Assembly (NCBI RefSeq): GCF_009834915.1 | Contig: NZ_WVHS01000003.1 | Location: 434,001 to 498,000, forward strand | Source of the DNA: Hufsiella ginkgonis | Lineage (GTDB): Bacteria; Bacteroidota; Bacteroidia; Sphingobacteriales; Sphingobacteriaceae | Direction: 5' to 3' | DNA length: 64,000 nt | Part shown: one piece after another, positions 9,067-18,292 of the stretch | Layout: the number at the start of each line of letters is the position of its first letter | How positions within the stretch are numbered: the first letter of the stretch is position 1 | Position numbers and translations under genes: made by a program | The notes under the pieces: model-generated | What the model saw: only the letters and a program-made list of their open reading frames with translations | Database searches by the model: none | Told to the model about the DNA's origin: nothing

Positions 9067-9924
9067 ATGGTAAACAGGTCGGTCACGGGTAATGTCCTGT
9101 TTTTTTTGCTGTCGGTCATAGTGGCTGCCGCTGTGTCTGCGATTGCTTATTTTGGACACAGTACGCTGTTCAGTGTGGCCTCAACGGTCTATTTTTTATT
9201 CACGCTGCTTTCGCTCCGCGCGCGTACCCCGGCGATAAGGGCGTGGGTGACCAACCTGTTAATCGCCCTTCCTGTCCTGGTCATCCACTCGCCTGCTCAC
9301 CTGTTCCATTTCGGAGAGACGCTGGTATCGCTGCTGAGTTTCCTGTCATTTTTTTTAGGAATACTGGCAGGCTATTTTTTCTTTATTCTCGGGCCGTCCC
9401 TAAGGCTGCTGCCTGCTATGCTGCTCATTTTTATAAACCTATTCTTCTGGACGGTGGGGGCACATTTATGGTTCAATTTTGTGAATTACGGGTTCTTTAG
9501 GGCGAATATGGACCCTATACCCGTGCCTGCGTTCATGTTTACGGACGCCTCGGGCAAGCCGTTCAATGACCCGGGACTGAAAACCAGGGTGCTAGTACTG
9601 GATTTCTGGAACACCTCGTGCCCGGCCTGTTTTCATGCGTTCCCGAACCTGGAAAAAGAGTACCGTAAATATAAGGGCGATGAACGCATCCGGTTTTTAA
9701 GCGTTAACGTTCCCTTAAAGAGCGATACAACCGGCCAATGGAGCCGGATGCTTGCCCCGTTTCATTATTCATTTCCCCAGGTTACTTCAACACTTACCAC
9801 CGGAAATGATTTCGGGGTGAGGTATTATCCCACGGTGATCATTATAGCACAAAACAAGATGGTGTTTCATGGCTCTCTTGACGATGCTTGCAAGGTTCTG
9901 CCTGAGTACCTTCATCGGCAATAA
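9067..9924 (+). CDS. Membrane-anchored TlpA/ResA-type thioredoxin
   Basis: 285 residues. The first 140 contain about five hydrophobic segments, and a periplasm-facing thioredoxin-fold domain follows (about 150-285). The redox motif is SCPAC (Cys185 and Cys188) in VLVLDFWNTSCPACFH; the cis-proline loop is YYPTVII. The family reduces or forms disulfides in exported proteins. Position as third gene after a ten-cysteine precursor suggests it acts on that protein, but this is inference from context. The gene is followed at once by an inverted repeat at 9923-9953. Confidence 0.85.
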   Translation: MVNRSVTGNVLFFLLSVIVAAAVSAIAYFGHSTLFSVASTVYFLFTLLSLRARTPAIRAWVTNLLIALPVLVIHSPAHLFHFGETLVSLLSFLSFFLGILAGYFFFILGPSLRLLPAMLLIFINLFFWTVGAHLWFNFVNYGFFRANMDPIPVPAFMFTDASGKPFNDPGLKTRVLVLDFWNTSCPACFHAFPNLEKEYRKYKGDERIRFLSVNVPLKSDTTGQWSRMLAPFHYSFPQVTSTLTTGNDFGVRYYPTVIIIAQNKMVFHGSLDDACKVLPEYLHRQ

Positions 9925-9953
9925 GCGGCCTTCACAGCTTTGCCAGGCCGCTT
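9923..9953 (+). terminator. Hairpin at the end of the fulvocin-related operon
   Basis: AAGCGGCCT / AGGCCGCTT, a perfect 9-bp stem overlapping the stop codon. There is no T-run, so termination strength is uncertain. Confidence 0.45.
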
Positions 9954-10135
9954 ATCATGAATAACGATCAGCGCGGGTTCCGCACGATCCCCGATGGCGC
10001 CATCACGTCCCCAGGTACGGGGACCGGACCGCAGGTCATTTGCCGTTTCAAAATGAGAATGTTAAGGCCGGAATAAGCATTTAATATTAATTAGGATTAC
10101 GCGGTCGTTTAGGCCAGAGACCGGTTAAATAAATA

Positions 10136-10167
10136 CAAAAAACGGAAGCCCGTTACGGACTTCCGTT
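10136..10167 (-). terminator. Intrinsic terminator of the susCD operon
   Basis: Minus-strand stem AACGGAAG / CTTCCGTT followed by TTTTTTG, 39 bases after the stop of the DUF5689 gene. Confidence 0.8.
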
Positions 10168-10205
10168 CCTGTAAAATTACTTGCCCCGGCAACCAGGAGC
10201 GATTT

Positions 10206-11756
10206 CTACTTAATTTCTGTAGATCCGGCGCCTTCGATATCGGACACGGGGCTACTCGTAGTAAGCAAGAGCCCTACCTGTGTTCTTATCTTGGTCCATT
10301 TCCCGAGCACGGTATCATAAGTTCCACCGAGCTGGTTAAAATAACCCAGGTCCGCTGTTAAATAAATAAACGCAGCTGTGTTGGTACCCTGTCGGTAGAA
10401 TGGCTGATCGACGCCGGTAACGGGCTCAACAGCATCATAAACGTCCGTACTGGTTACACGGTATCCTGCCGCAGGCGGCCCGGCACTGAAAAGGCCGCCC
10501 CCGGTACCAATAAAAACAACATCTACCGGAACGGAGCTGACGTTAACGGCGGTTCCTTTAAATACCGCTATACCCGATGCATTGCCGCTATTGGCCAGCA
10601 AACCGGAGGTCTTCGTCCCAAATCCGTCACCATCGATCGTAGAATAATCAAACGAGCGGATCCATTTGGACGAGGCCATACTGGTGGTCGAGGTAGCGCC
10701 ATTAATCAATTTCCTGGAACCGCCCACATAGAAGAACTCCCCTTTTACCACCGATCCGGAAGTCAGGTCCAGTTTATAGCTTCTCACTCCCCCGATGGCC
10801 CATCCTGTTGCGGGAGCCGGATTGGTGCCTGCATTGTTGGTGGTCACTACCGAGAAAGGCTCTGCAGCAAAGTTAATTGCCCGGGTCGCCCTGAATTGTA
10901 TGTATTCATAATTGCCGTCTCCTCCTTTAACGTCGCTCATAAAGCCGGTGATAATAATTGCCGGTTGTTCAGTATTTGAGCTGAGCGTTTTAAGGTCAGT
11001 GGTATTGTTTCTAATCCTTATTTGCGGGACAAGAGCGCCATTAGCACCTTCGGTGGTTACGACCAGGCCAGTATAATTGGCAGAAAACGGCGGTTTTGCG
11101 CCCGCAAACGCGGCTCCTGCCTCGGTATGCAGGGTAATGTTGCCAAACCCGTCGTTGAGCAATTTATCGCCCGAAAATACGTCGGTTGCCAATAAGCTTG
11201 GATTATACGTAGCTTTGATAATGGTAACCTGCGTGCTTTCATAACGTCTTGGATCGGCCAGGAGGGCTGCGGTTGTAACCCTGTTACCGAGTATGGTATT
11301 TCCGGATGATACTTTAACGATGTCTGTTGCCGGAATGTCAATTACCTGGAGTATCCCGTTGCGGCGGGTCAGCGTTCTTCCCTCCACTTTTACCCGTACC
11401 AGGTCGCCGACCATGTAATTGGCGGCAGCCGCACCCACGTTAAGGGCTATCCCCCTCAGCGAATCGCCGGAAGACGCGTTACGTGAATTTTGAACCATCA
11501 TCAGTCCGTTAAGCATATTTTTTGCAGCATGATCAGATACTACAATTCCCTGTATGGAAGTCGCACCCGACATGTTGGTGGTCGTAAGCACCACATCAGC
11601 TTGTTTGTAAACTTTACGCAAGTCAAAAGTGAAGACATACGGGCTGACGATGCCGCCATCGTACGGGTTTTTATCGTCCTGCTCACATCCCGACCAGGCG
11701 ATAGCCACCGTGAGGAGAAGAACGAAATTCAATAATATAGTTTTCATAACTTTCAT
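10206..11756 (-). CDS. DUF5689-domain surface lipoprotein of a SusCD operon
   Basis: 516 residues with a lipoprotein signal (lipobox WSGC). An N-terminal OB-fold-like DUF5689 region follows (about 40-270: GIVVSDHAAKN, GIALNVGAAAANYMVGD, RVKVEGRTL), then a beta-rich C-terminal half. Third gene of a SusC-SusD-DUF5689 operon; it starts 11 bases after the SusD stop. Such proteins are thought to sit on the cell surface and bind or present nutrient to the SusCD transporter; no enzyme motif is visible. The ATG at 11756 is used; one at 11747 would also keep the signal. Confidence 0.8.
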   Translation of the reverse strand: MKVMKTILLNFVLLLTVAIAWSGCEQDDKNPYDGGIVSPYVFTFDLRKVYKQADVVLTTTNMSGATSIQGIVVSDHAAKNMLNGLMMVQNSRNASSGDSLRGIALNVGAAAANYMVGDLVRVKVEGRTLTRRNGILQVIDIPATDIVKVSSGNTILGNRVTTAALLADPRRYESTQVTIIKATYNPSLLATDVFSGDKLLNDGFGNITLHTEAGAAFAGAKPPFSANYTGLVVTTEGANGALVPQIRIRNNTTDLKTLSSNTEQPAIIITGFMSDVKGGDGNYEYIQFRATRAINFAAEPFSVVTTNNAGTNPAPATGWAIGGVRSYKLDLTSGSVVKGEFFYVGGSRKLINGATSTTSMASSKWIRSFDYSTIDGDGFGTKTSGLLANSGNASGIAVFKGTAVNVSSVPVDVVFIGTGGGLFSAGPPAAGYRVTSTDVYDAVEPVTGVDQPFYRQGTNTAAFIYLTADLGYFNQLGGTYDTVLGKWTKIRTQVGLLLTTSSPVSDIEGAGSTEIK

Positions 11757-11767
11757 CTTATCAGTTT

Positions 11768-13321
11768 CTATGGTTTTTTATACGACCAGATTTGGGTGTT
11801 GATGGCATCGGCGCCCTGGATAGCTACCGCAGCGTTATAACTGTCGCGGTTAGCCGTTTGAACGATAACCGGGTAGTAATTCCGCGCCGGCATAACACCA
11901 CCGTTAGCGAAAGTCGTACCGGGCAGGTTGACCGGAAGAACGGGATGCCCCGTACGGCGATACTCGGCCCATTGTTCTGAATCTACCAGGAACAAGGCAT
12001 AATACTTTTGCAGGTGAAGCATTTCCATTTTATCAGCAAGCGGCTGTGCGTCTGACCAGTTAATATCTGCTGCCGTCATATAAGCGGCTAAACTGGTAAC
12101 CGGGTAGGAAGGTATCCAATACTGGATCATGTCTAAAACACCTTTATTGTAATATGTTGCAACTGGTCCGGAGATCCAGCCGTTTATAGCGGCCTCAGCC
12201 AGGATAAAGTCCACCTCAGCTACGTTCATGATAATCCCGGTATACGCGTCGTTTTGCAGCGTATTGCCGACATTAGCTGTGTTAGCGCCCGGAACGTTAT
12301 CAACAGCATAGAGCGACGACTGCCCGGTGCTTAAACTGCCCGGGGTGTATCCTGCAGGGACACCCACATATGATCCGCTTACGGTGCTTATGCCCCACCG
12401 GTTCGTTCCGTTCTTGCCGTATGTCATATTCACCACCGGGTGGTTCCAGTCGCGCAGGTGATCAATAAAAAACTTTGAAACAGCGCTTCTGAAATCCAGG
12501 GCACGAATGGAAGTATATGGCGACGAATACAGCGCGGTACTGGTCAGGCTCTCCGTCCAGGGGAGGCGTGCGGTATCGTCATTAGAAGTCATGACCGGGT
12601 ATTTCGCCGGATCTCCAATGATCTCTTTAAGTTTACTGATGGCTGTGGCCGATACTTCGGCTTTGCCCGAAAGGCGAAGCAGCAGACGCAGGTACAGGGA
12701 GTTTCCCAACTTGCGCCACTTGGTAATATTACCATTAAAAAGCCGGTCGGTGGTGGCGTTAATGGCCGTACCTGTGGTAAGCAATGTATTGGCTTCTTCA
12801 AGGTTTTTATACAGGTCGAGGTAAATATCCTTTTGCCTGTCAAATTTAGGCTCTACGATTCCGTCGCGGCCTTTATTAGCCTCGGTGTAGGGGATATCGC
12901 CATAAGTATCTGTTAAAACTGAGACGGCATAGGCTTCGAGTATTCGTGAAATGCCCTTGTAGGAACCGTTTGCATACTCCGGCTTGCTGGCCAGCGTATA
13001 AATGTCCCTGACGTTGGTAAGTTCCGTAAACAACGCGTTCCAGGTATAATCAGCCTGGGGACGGCGGATATCGTACCGGTTGATCTGCCCGTCGGCATCG
13101 CTGATGTTGACGGTAACCTGCATGAGCTCATTGTTGAATGTGCGGCCCCGCAGCATATTTGCCGAAACCAAATTGACCAGCGAAGGCGCCAAAAGCTGGG
13201 CCGGAGTAGTCGTGGGTGTACCGATCGGATCTGTATTTACCTCTACAAAATCTTTACATGCCGGCATCGTGCTGCCAACAAGTAAAGCGATACAGGTTAA
13301 TTTTATCTTGATATTTCTCAT
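11768..13321 (-). CDS. SusD/RagB-family nutrient-binding lipoprotein (SusD-like type 2)
   Basis: 517 residues with a lipoprotein signal (STMPAC) and the helical TPR-like SusD fold: TPAQLLAPSLVNLV near the N-terminus, AYAVSVLTDTYGDIPYTEA, and C-terminal HLQKYYALFLVDSEQWAEYR and YYPV. The pattern fits the SusD_2-type subgroup, often linked with peptide or unusual polymer uptake. It is the surface lid of the SusC channel encoded 56 bases upstream. The start at 13321 (MRNIKIKL) places the signal peptide at the N-terminus; a longer in-frame start adds 15 residues without support. Confidence 0.92.
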   Translation of the reverse strand: MRNIKIKLTCIALLVGSTMPACKDFVEVNTDPIGTPTTTPAQLLAPSLVNLVSANMLRGRTFNNELMQVTVNISDADGQINRYDIRRPQADYTWNALFTELTNVRDIYTLASKPEYANGSYKGISRILEAYAVSVLTDTYGDIPYTEANKGRDGIVEPKFDRQKDIYLDLYKNLEEANTLLTTGTAINATTDRLFNGNITKWRKLGNSLYLRLLLRLSGKAEVSATAISKLKEIIGDPAKYPVMTSNDDTARLPWTESLTSTALYSSPYTSIRALDFRSAVSKFFIDHLRDWNHPVVNMTYGKNGTNRWGISTVSGSYVGVPAGYTPGSLSTGQSSLYAVDNVPGANTANVGNTLQNDAYTGIIMNVAEVDFILAEAAINGWISGPVATYYNKGVLDMIQYWIPSYPVTSLAAYMTAADINWSDAQPLADKMEMLHLQKYYALFLVDSEQWAEYRRTGHPVLPVNLPGTTFANGGVMPARNYYPVIVQTANRDSYNAAVAIQGADAINTQIWSYKKP

Positions 13322-13377
13322 TTGAATAAATTGTTTTTTAACGGCAATGAAGCTATCATTTGCCACCAGATTAATTT

Positions 13378-16300
13378 TTAAAGGCCCACAGTGATCCTGA
13401 AACCGAACGTCCGCGTAGACGGAAGCTGCCCTACCTCGAAACCTGTTACAATATCAGTACCTGCCAGGGAACCGAATTCCGGATCGAAAACCGGCCATGG
13501 CGACCAGATGTAAAGGTTACGTCCGAACCCGCCTACAGTTACCTTGTTCAGACCCATCTTTTTAACGAATGGAGCCGGCAGCATATACGTAAGGTTTGCC
13601 TCCCTGAACTTTACGAAATCGGTACTGAACATAGCTCCCTCGGAGTTATCGTAGTAAACCGCTTTATAATAAGCGTTCAGGTTTGTAGCAATGATATCAT
13701 TGGTGCGGTACGTCCCGGTACCCTTGCCCGACGCATCCAGATTCTCTGTAACGCCAACCCCGATGATGCCATTATAGCGCCCGGGGAGGGTGAGCGCTGA
13801 TTTGCCGTTTTCGGCGATACGCGCTAACGAAAATGCGTTGCCTACAGCTCCAAACTGTGCGTCAAACAATGCTGTTAAGCTGAAGCCTTTGTAGTTGAAC
13901 GTATTTCCCCAGCTCGTTTTAAATTTCGGTATGGAGTTACCGAGGTAAACCGGGTTTGCGGCGGTTAATGGCGTACCATCCGCTTTATATATGATCTGTC
14001 CTTCTTTAGTACGTGCGAAGCCGACGCCATACATGTCGCCCATGCTGCCGCCAACGTTTGCTATTACCTGGGCATTGCCGATGGGGCTGTTGCGGAGCAC
14101 CACGGAGCTGTCTAATAATTCCTTGATCTCGTTCCTGTTAGCGGTGAATGTCGCAAACGAGGTCCACTTAAAGCCGCCTTTATTAGACTGAAGTACCGTT
14201 CCGTTCATGCCGATTTCAAGGCCTTCATTGTCGATACGCCCGGCGTTGATAATAGAGCTGGCGTAACCCGATGAGCGGTCTACTACCCGGGTTAAGATCT
14301 GGTTTCTCGTTTTCCCGTGATATAAAGCAACATCCACCGACAAACGGCTTTTGAACATACGTATATCGGTACCTATTTCAAGGGTGGTAGTTATCAGCGG
14401 TTTGAGGTTCAGCGCCGGAAGAACGGCCGGATTGGTGGTTGAATTGATAGGGTACAACCCGTTGTTGGCAGGTACGTAGTTATAAGACGTAAGATAGGAG
14501 GTCGTACTACCACTCCCCACTTGTGAATAGGATGCCCTTAATTTAACCAGGTCAAAACTTGCGGGAAGGTCCCAAAGATCGGAAGGAATAAAGGCCATAT
14601 TAACGGATGGGTAAAAGAAACCCACGGCTGCGGTCCGGTATGGCGAGGCTAACACACTGCTCCAATCCTGCCGGCCGGTTACATCAACAAACAGGTAATC
14701 TTTATATGATGCCGAAATCAAACCATACACGCTGTTAAAGCGGTACCTGGAAGTATCGGGGATCGATATGACGGGATTCAGGTTATTAGAGAGATCCCAG
14801 ATTCTTGGAACACGCAGACCGTCCGCCCGGCTCTCCGCCTTATTATATTCGTTTCGCAGGATGCTCCCGCCTGCTGTTACGTTCACCCCGATATCCCTGC
14901 TTACCTTCTTCTCGTACCTGATCAGCGCATCGGCATTTTTCTCATACTTCCTGGCATTTTGAATACGGTACGATCCCTGCGCAAATTTCGATCCGGCGGC
15001 ATCGTATGGCCGTATTTGCTCGGTTATATCTCTATTCAGATCGAGCGTGGCGCGTACCTGGGCCGTAAGCCCTTTGGCAAGCTGGTAACTGAGTTGAAGA
15101 TTGCCGACAAAGCCATTGCGGCGTTGCGGGTTTAAATACTCATACGAAATTGCCCATGGCGATTCCAAGGTAGTGGTCGTAATATTTATAAACGCACGGT
15201 TTTCTGACCCGTGTACCCAATAATCCTTGTAATAGTTCGGGTCGATATTGGGCTGTGAAAAATACACCCAATACATGTATCCCTGGTTGCCAAACCCGGT
15301 GGCAGGCAGGTTATCGCTATTTTTATTATTGTACGTGCCTTTAGCCGTAAGGGTCAGCTTTTTGGTGATCTTCGAATTAACTGATAATGCCACCGAAGTG
15401 CGGTCGTACCCGGTATTAGGAGCGATCCATTCATTGTCCGTGTGGTTTAGCGCCAGGCGAAGACTTGTTGTTTTAATGGTGCCGTCGAGACTCACCGAGT
15501 TATTGGATTCTTTTCCTGTCCCGAAGAAGGTATCTATCGGGTTCCCCTTGTATTCCCAGGGTGTACGTACGGTTGCCGTACCTTGAGTCACCGGGTCGTA
15601 TTGGAAATAATACTGCCCATCGAACCTGGGCCCCCATGCAGAACTCGTTCCGTTGGTACCAGGGCCATCTGCGGATGCCGACCTTGAATAATAGGCGGCG
15701 CCTAATAGCCCTTGTCCATACTCCGATTGAAGATCCGGTTTACGGTTAACCTCCTCGAAGGTGGTGTTTGAAGTGAAGTTGATGTTCAGTTTCTTTCTTT
15801 TCAGGTTCCCTGATTTGGTGGTGATCAGGATAGCGCCGTTTGCGCCACGCTGTCCGTAAAGCGCGGCGGCGCCGGGACCTTTCAATACGGTTACACTTTC
15901 GATGTCTTCCGGGTTGATGTCATTGATGGCGCTTCCATAGTCAACCGGCAGGTTATCGCCCGACGTGCCGTACACGCCGCCCGAAGGCGATGCGCTGCGG
16001 GAATTGCTCGCACTGGCTACCACGCCGTCAATTACGATAAGCGCCTCATTATCGCCCGTAAGGTTATTTTCCCCGCGGAGGATTATCTTGTTCGACCCGT
16101 CGGGACCACTGTTGCGTACCAGGTTCAAACCCGCAACTTTTCCGGATAACGCATCCGTCCAGTTAGCGGCTACTGCGTTAGTAAGCGCTGTACTATCAAC
16201 GATAGAGGTAGCATAACCGAGCGATTTCTGCTCGCGTTTAATGCCGAGCGCCGTTACGACCACCTCGTTCATCATGCTGGTGCCGGGTTGCAACCTTATA

Positions 16301-16707
16301 ACTAATTTATCCTGGCTCCCGGTATATGTTGCTGTATACACATTATAGCCAAGAAAAAGGAACTGTACCAACGTACCTTTTGGCACCTGGATAGTAAATA
16401 CGCCATTTGCATCCGTAACACCAAAGCCTTTCCGCTGCGCGTCAACAATTGATACGCCGGGCAGAGGCGAAGAATCTGCAGCATCTATCACAGTGCCCCT
16501 TACGGTAATGAGCGCCGCTTGTTGTGCCTGTAACTGCGACACCATCGGGGGAGCCAGCACCAGGGCGGCTACTACCGGTAAAAATTTCGCGAAGGAGTGC
16601 CGGGAGGGCCGCCTGTTTAATAAGGATGCCTTCCATACCTCAAAATGCCCGAAATTAAAGGCAATTTGAAAAAGCACCTTACAAAAATGAGTAAAGGATC
16701 TTCTCAT
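13378..16707 (-). CDS. SusC/RagA-family TonB-dependent outer-membrane receptor
   Basis: 1109 residues, first gene of the operon. An export signal (LPVVAALVLAPPMVSQLQAQ) is followed by a carboxypeptidase-regulatory domain (VRGTVIDAADSSPLPGVSIV), the plug with SusC signatures (SLGYATSIVD, LIVIDGVVA, ALYGQRGANGAILITTKSG) and a long beta-barrel ending in FGFRITVGL with a C-terminal aromatic/hydrophobic pattern. It forms the energised channel for the SusD lipoprotein encoded next. Odd point: about 40 charged or aromatic residues precede the hydrophobic core of the signal peptide, longer than usual; no better internal Met exists. Substrate unknown. Confidence 0.93.
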   Translation of the reverse strand: MRRSFTHFCKVLFQIAFNFGHFEVWKASLLNRRPSRHSFAKFLPVVAALVLAPPMVSQLQAQQAALITVRGTVIDAADSSPLPGVSIVDAQRKGFGVTDANGVFTIQVPKGTLVQFLFLGYNVYTATYTGSQDKLVIRLQPGTSMMNEVVVTALGIKREQKSLGYATSIVDSTALTNAVAANWTDALSGKVAGLNLVRNSGPDGSNKIILRGENNLTGDNEALIVIDGVVASASNSRSASPSGGVYGTSGDNLPVDYGSAINDINPEDIESVTVLKGPGAAALYGQRGANGAILITTKSGNLKRKKLNINFTSNTTFEEVNRKPDLQSEYGQGLLGAAYYSRSASADGPGTNGTSSAWGPRFDGQYYFQYDPVTQGTATVRTPWEYKGNPIDTFFGTGKESNNSVSLDGTIKTTSLRLALNHTDNEWIAPNTGYDRTSVALSVNSKITKKLTLTAKGTYNNKNSDNLPATGFGNQGYMYWVYFSQPNIDPNYYKDYWVHGSENRAFINITTTTLESPWAISYEYLNPQRRNGFVGNLQLSYQLAKGLTAQVRATLDLNRDITEQIRPYDAAGSKFAQGSYRIQNARKYEKNADALIRYEKKVSRDIGVNVTAGGSILRNEYNKAESRADGLRVPRIWDLSNNLNPVISIPDTSRYRFNSVYGLISASYKDYLFVDVTGRQDWSSVLASPYRTAAVGFFYPSVNMAFIPSDLWDLPASFDLVKLRASYSQVGSGSTTSYLTSYNYVPANNGLYPINSTTNPAVLPALNLKPLITTTLEIGTDIRMFKSRLSVDVALYHGKTRNQILTRVVDRSSGYASSIINAGRIDNEGLEIGMNGTVLQSNKGGFKWTSFATFTANRNEIKELLDSSVVLRNSPIGNAQVIANVGGSMGDMYGVGFARTKEGQIIYKADGTPLTAANPVYLGNSIPKFKTSWGNTFNYKGFSLTALFDAQFGAVGNAFSLARIAENGKSALTLPGRYNGIIGVGVTENLDASGKGTGTYRTNDIIATNLNAYYKAVYYDNSEGAMFSTDFVKFREANLTYMLPAPFVKKMGLNKVTVGGFGRNLYIWSPWPVFDPEFGSLAGTDIVTGFEVGQLPSTRTFGFRITVGL

Positions 16708-17113
16708 AATAATACAGTTATAATCGGGCCATCGGTTCGTTTAGTGTTTATGAATAGCCCGCTGCAAAAATGTGAACGTTGTATTAACTTATGGTTCGGG
16801 TAATGTTAATTGACCAAAAAAGAAAGTGTTCAAAATTGAAGGGTGTGGCCAACTAGTTTCAGAAAAGCAATCCACCGCATCGCAGTACTTTACCAGTTTC
16901 CGGCTCATGGTAATTGCCTGAAACGGCAGTTCGATATGAGAACGGGCTCGCCTGTATCTGTCATTGGATATGCGTATCCCATTTAGGTTATCTGCCTGCT
17001 GCGCCTTTTTTTTCTGAATTAAGTAACATGTGCTTTATTAATAGATTAATCATGTTCGTCAGCATCTGGATATCTTAACATAATGATAATATAGACTTGA
17101 CGTATTATTAATC
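16708..17113. other. Intergenic region without a recognisable gene
   Basis: Divergent spacer between the susC-like operon and the 128-aa gene. No frame gave a recognisable protein and no exact TAnnTTTG box was found for the susC-like gene. Confidence 0.4.
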
Positions 17114-17121
17114 TACTTTTG
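17114..17121 (+). promoter_or_regulatory. -7 promoter box
   Basis: TACTTTTG fits TAnnTTTG and lies 25 bases before the ATG at 17147. Confidence 0.5.
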
Positions 17122-17146
17122 CTATCGGTATTAATGACCTCATAAC

Positions 17147-17533
17147 ATGACCAAACAAAGTAAAAAAACGATGGCCAAAGCTGCCCGCCAGGCAATCCGG
17201 AAAGAATTGACGACGGACCTGGCAAGCCAGTTGAAGGACACGGTAGCGAAATTCGACCAGGGTTCAAAAAAAATAAGCAAGGAAATTGACAAAGCAGCTA
17301 AGAAGCTGGCTAAAAAACTCTCCGCACACTTTAAGAAAAGTGAGCCTGTGATCGTGGTTTCGCCGGCTGCTGAAGGCAAACAAGCCGATAAAGCTGATGC
17401 CGGACTAAGCGGCGCGGAAAACAATAAACCACGCCGGGCGGCATCCAACCACCAGGGAAAAGCAGTGGTAAAGAAGGAAGCCGACACCGATGCTGTTTCC
17501 CCTGTTCAAGGCGGAGAAATAACAGTTGATTAG
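17147..17533 (+). CDS. Small lysine/alanine-rich basic protein
   Basis: 128 residues. The first half is strongly basic and helical (KKTMAKAARQAIRKELTTD, KKISKEIDKAAKKLAKKLSA). The second half is low-complexity and more acidic, ending EADTDAVSPVQGGEITVD. The basic part recalls histone H1-like or other nucleic-acid-binding tails, but no known domain is recognised and no function is assigned. Single gene with its own -7 box; its last codons form one arm of the terminator at 17521-17564. Confidence 0.7.
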   Translation: MTKQSKKTMAKAARQAIRKELTTDLASQLKDTVAKFDQGSKKISKEIDKAAKKLAKKLSAHFKKSEPVIVVSPAAEGKQADKADAGLSGAENNKPRRAASNHQGKAVVKKEADTDAVSPVQGGEITVD

Positions 17534-17564
17534 CTACTGGCTAATCAACTGTTGCTACTTTTTT
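17521..17564 (+). terminator. Terminator built into the 3' end of the basic-protein gene
   Basis: Perfect 14-bp stem AACAGTTGATTAGC / GCTAATCAACTGTT followed by a T-run at 17559-17564. The left arm includes the last codons and the TAG stop. Confidence 0.8.
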
Positions 17565-17574
17565 ACCGGGGCCA

Positions 17575-17820
17575 ATATTCCCGGGTAAGCAACCCGTCAG
17601 TTTTTAAAGTAAGGCCAAGCAGGGTCGCGGTAACGGCGCGATATCCTCTTGTCCCATCACCGTCAATACTACCCCTGGCTTGATCTCGCGGCCGAAAGCG
17701 ACGAAACCGGTTTGAATTTCTTTAAAATCTGTTGGCACGTAACCATGCGTCCCGCCTTTTGCCGCGGTTAAAAGCTCGCCGGTGGCAGTCGCCCGAAAGA
17801 AACGCCCTGCCCGGCCGCCA
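17575..17820 (-). pseudogene. Decayed C-terminus of an alkaline-phosphatase-superfamily phosphodiesterase
   Basis: Minus-strand translation gives FFRATATGELLTAAKGGTHG, then YVPTDFKEIQTGFVAFGREI and GVVLTVMGQEDIAP. After a frameshift it continues VTATLLGLTLKTDG. This is the usual C-terminal run of type I phosphodiesterase / nucleotide pyrophosphatase proteins (G.HG-Y.P, TGF.A.G, D.AP..A.LLGL). The N-terminal metal-binding half is missing and the tail is frameshifted. Confidence 0.55.
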
Positions 17821-17832
17821 GTGCAAACGCAG

Positions 17833-17974
17833 CATTGGGATCTCCATGTACCGGATTACGGCAGTGCTTTATTAACCAACCTCTCTAAAGATCTGAAGTT
17901 GCAGTTTGGTAAAGGATTCAGTAAGAGCAATATCTACCTTTGCCGCCAGTTTTACCTCAAATACCAAATACCAG
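17833..17974 (+). pseudogene. Fragment of a DUF1016 (YhcG-type) nuclease N-terminal domain
   Basis: The frame reads VPDYGSALLTNLSKDLKLQF then GKGFSKSNIYLCRQFYLKYQ. This matches the conserved N-terminal winged-helix region of DUF1016/YhcG proteins (YG..LI..LS.DL...FG.GFS..NL...R.FY). The PD-(D/E)XK nuclease domain is absent, so it is a remnant. It abuts the phosphodiesterase remnant on the other strand. Confidence 0.5.
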
Positions 17975-18090
17975 TTGTATTTGCCAGACCAAAAGGTGCT
18001 AGAGGACAGGGTTAAAGCGATCTTAGATGATGACTGAATATAGGTAGAAAGACTTAACGCTGACATAAACCTGAGTTTATCTTTCAGCCT

Positions 18091-18098
18091 TAATTTTG
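18091..18098 (+). promoter_or_regulatory. -7 promoter box in front of the small CxxH/CxxC gene and pst
   Basis: TAATTTTG fits TAnnTTTG. It ends only 4 bases before the ATG at 18103, so the transcript would be leaderless or nearly so for that gene, with about 190 nt to the pstS start. Confidence 0.45.
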
Positions 18099-18102
18099 GT
18101 CT

Positions 18103-18276
18103 ATGAATATTGTCTGCCCTGAGCACAAGGGTGCGATCGAAGTGCCCGATAAGGACATAGCAGAGGCCTTTACTACCCCGATGAAAGCTTTGCTGGTAAC
18201 CTGTCCCGTTTGTAGGGAAGTGGTAACGATCCGGAATATCTCCCTTGAGAGCCTGTTATATGCCGGCAGCCGGTAA
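18103..18276 (+). CDS. 57-residue protein with paired Cys motifs (putative zinc ribbon)
   Basis: The frame begins MNIVCPEHKGAIEVPDKD and later has LLVTCPVCREVVTI. The CPEH and CPVC knuckles could bind one zinc ion, as in small ribbon proteins. It ends 16 bases before the pstS ATG and is probably cotranscribed with the phosphate operon from the -7 box at 18091. Not recognised as a named family. It is too short to be sure; the near absence of a leader is a caution. Confidence 0.45.
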   Translation: MNIVCPEHKGAIEVPDKDIAEAFTTPMKALLVTCPVCREVVTIRNISLESLLYAGSR

Positions 18277-18292
18277 ATCACGACCTGCTCCT

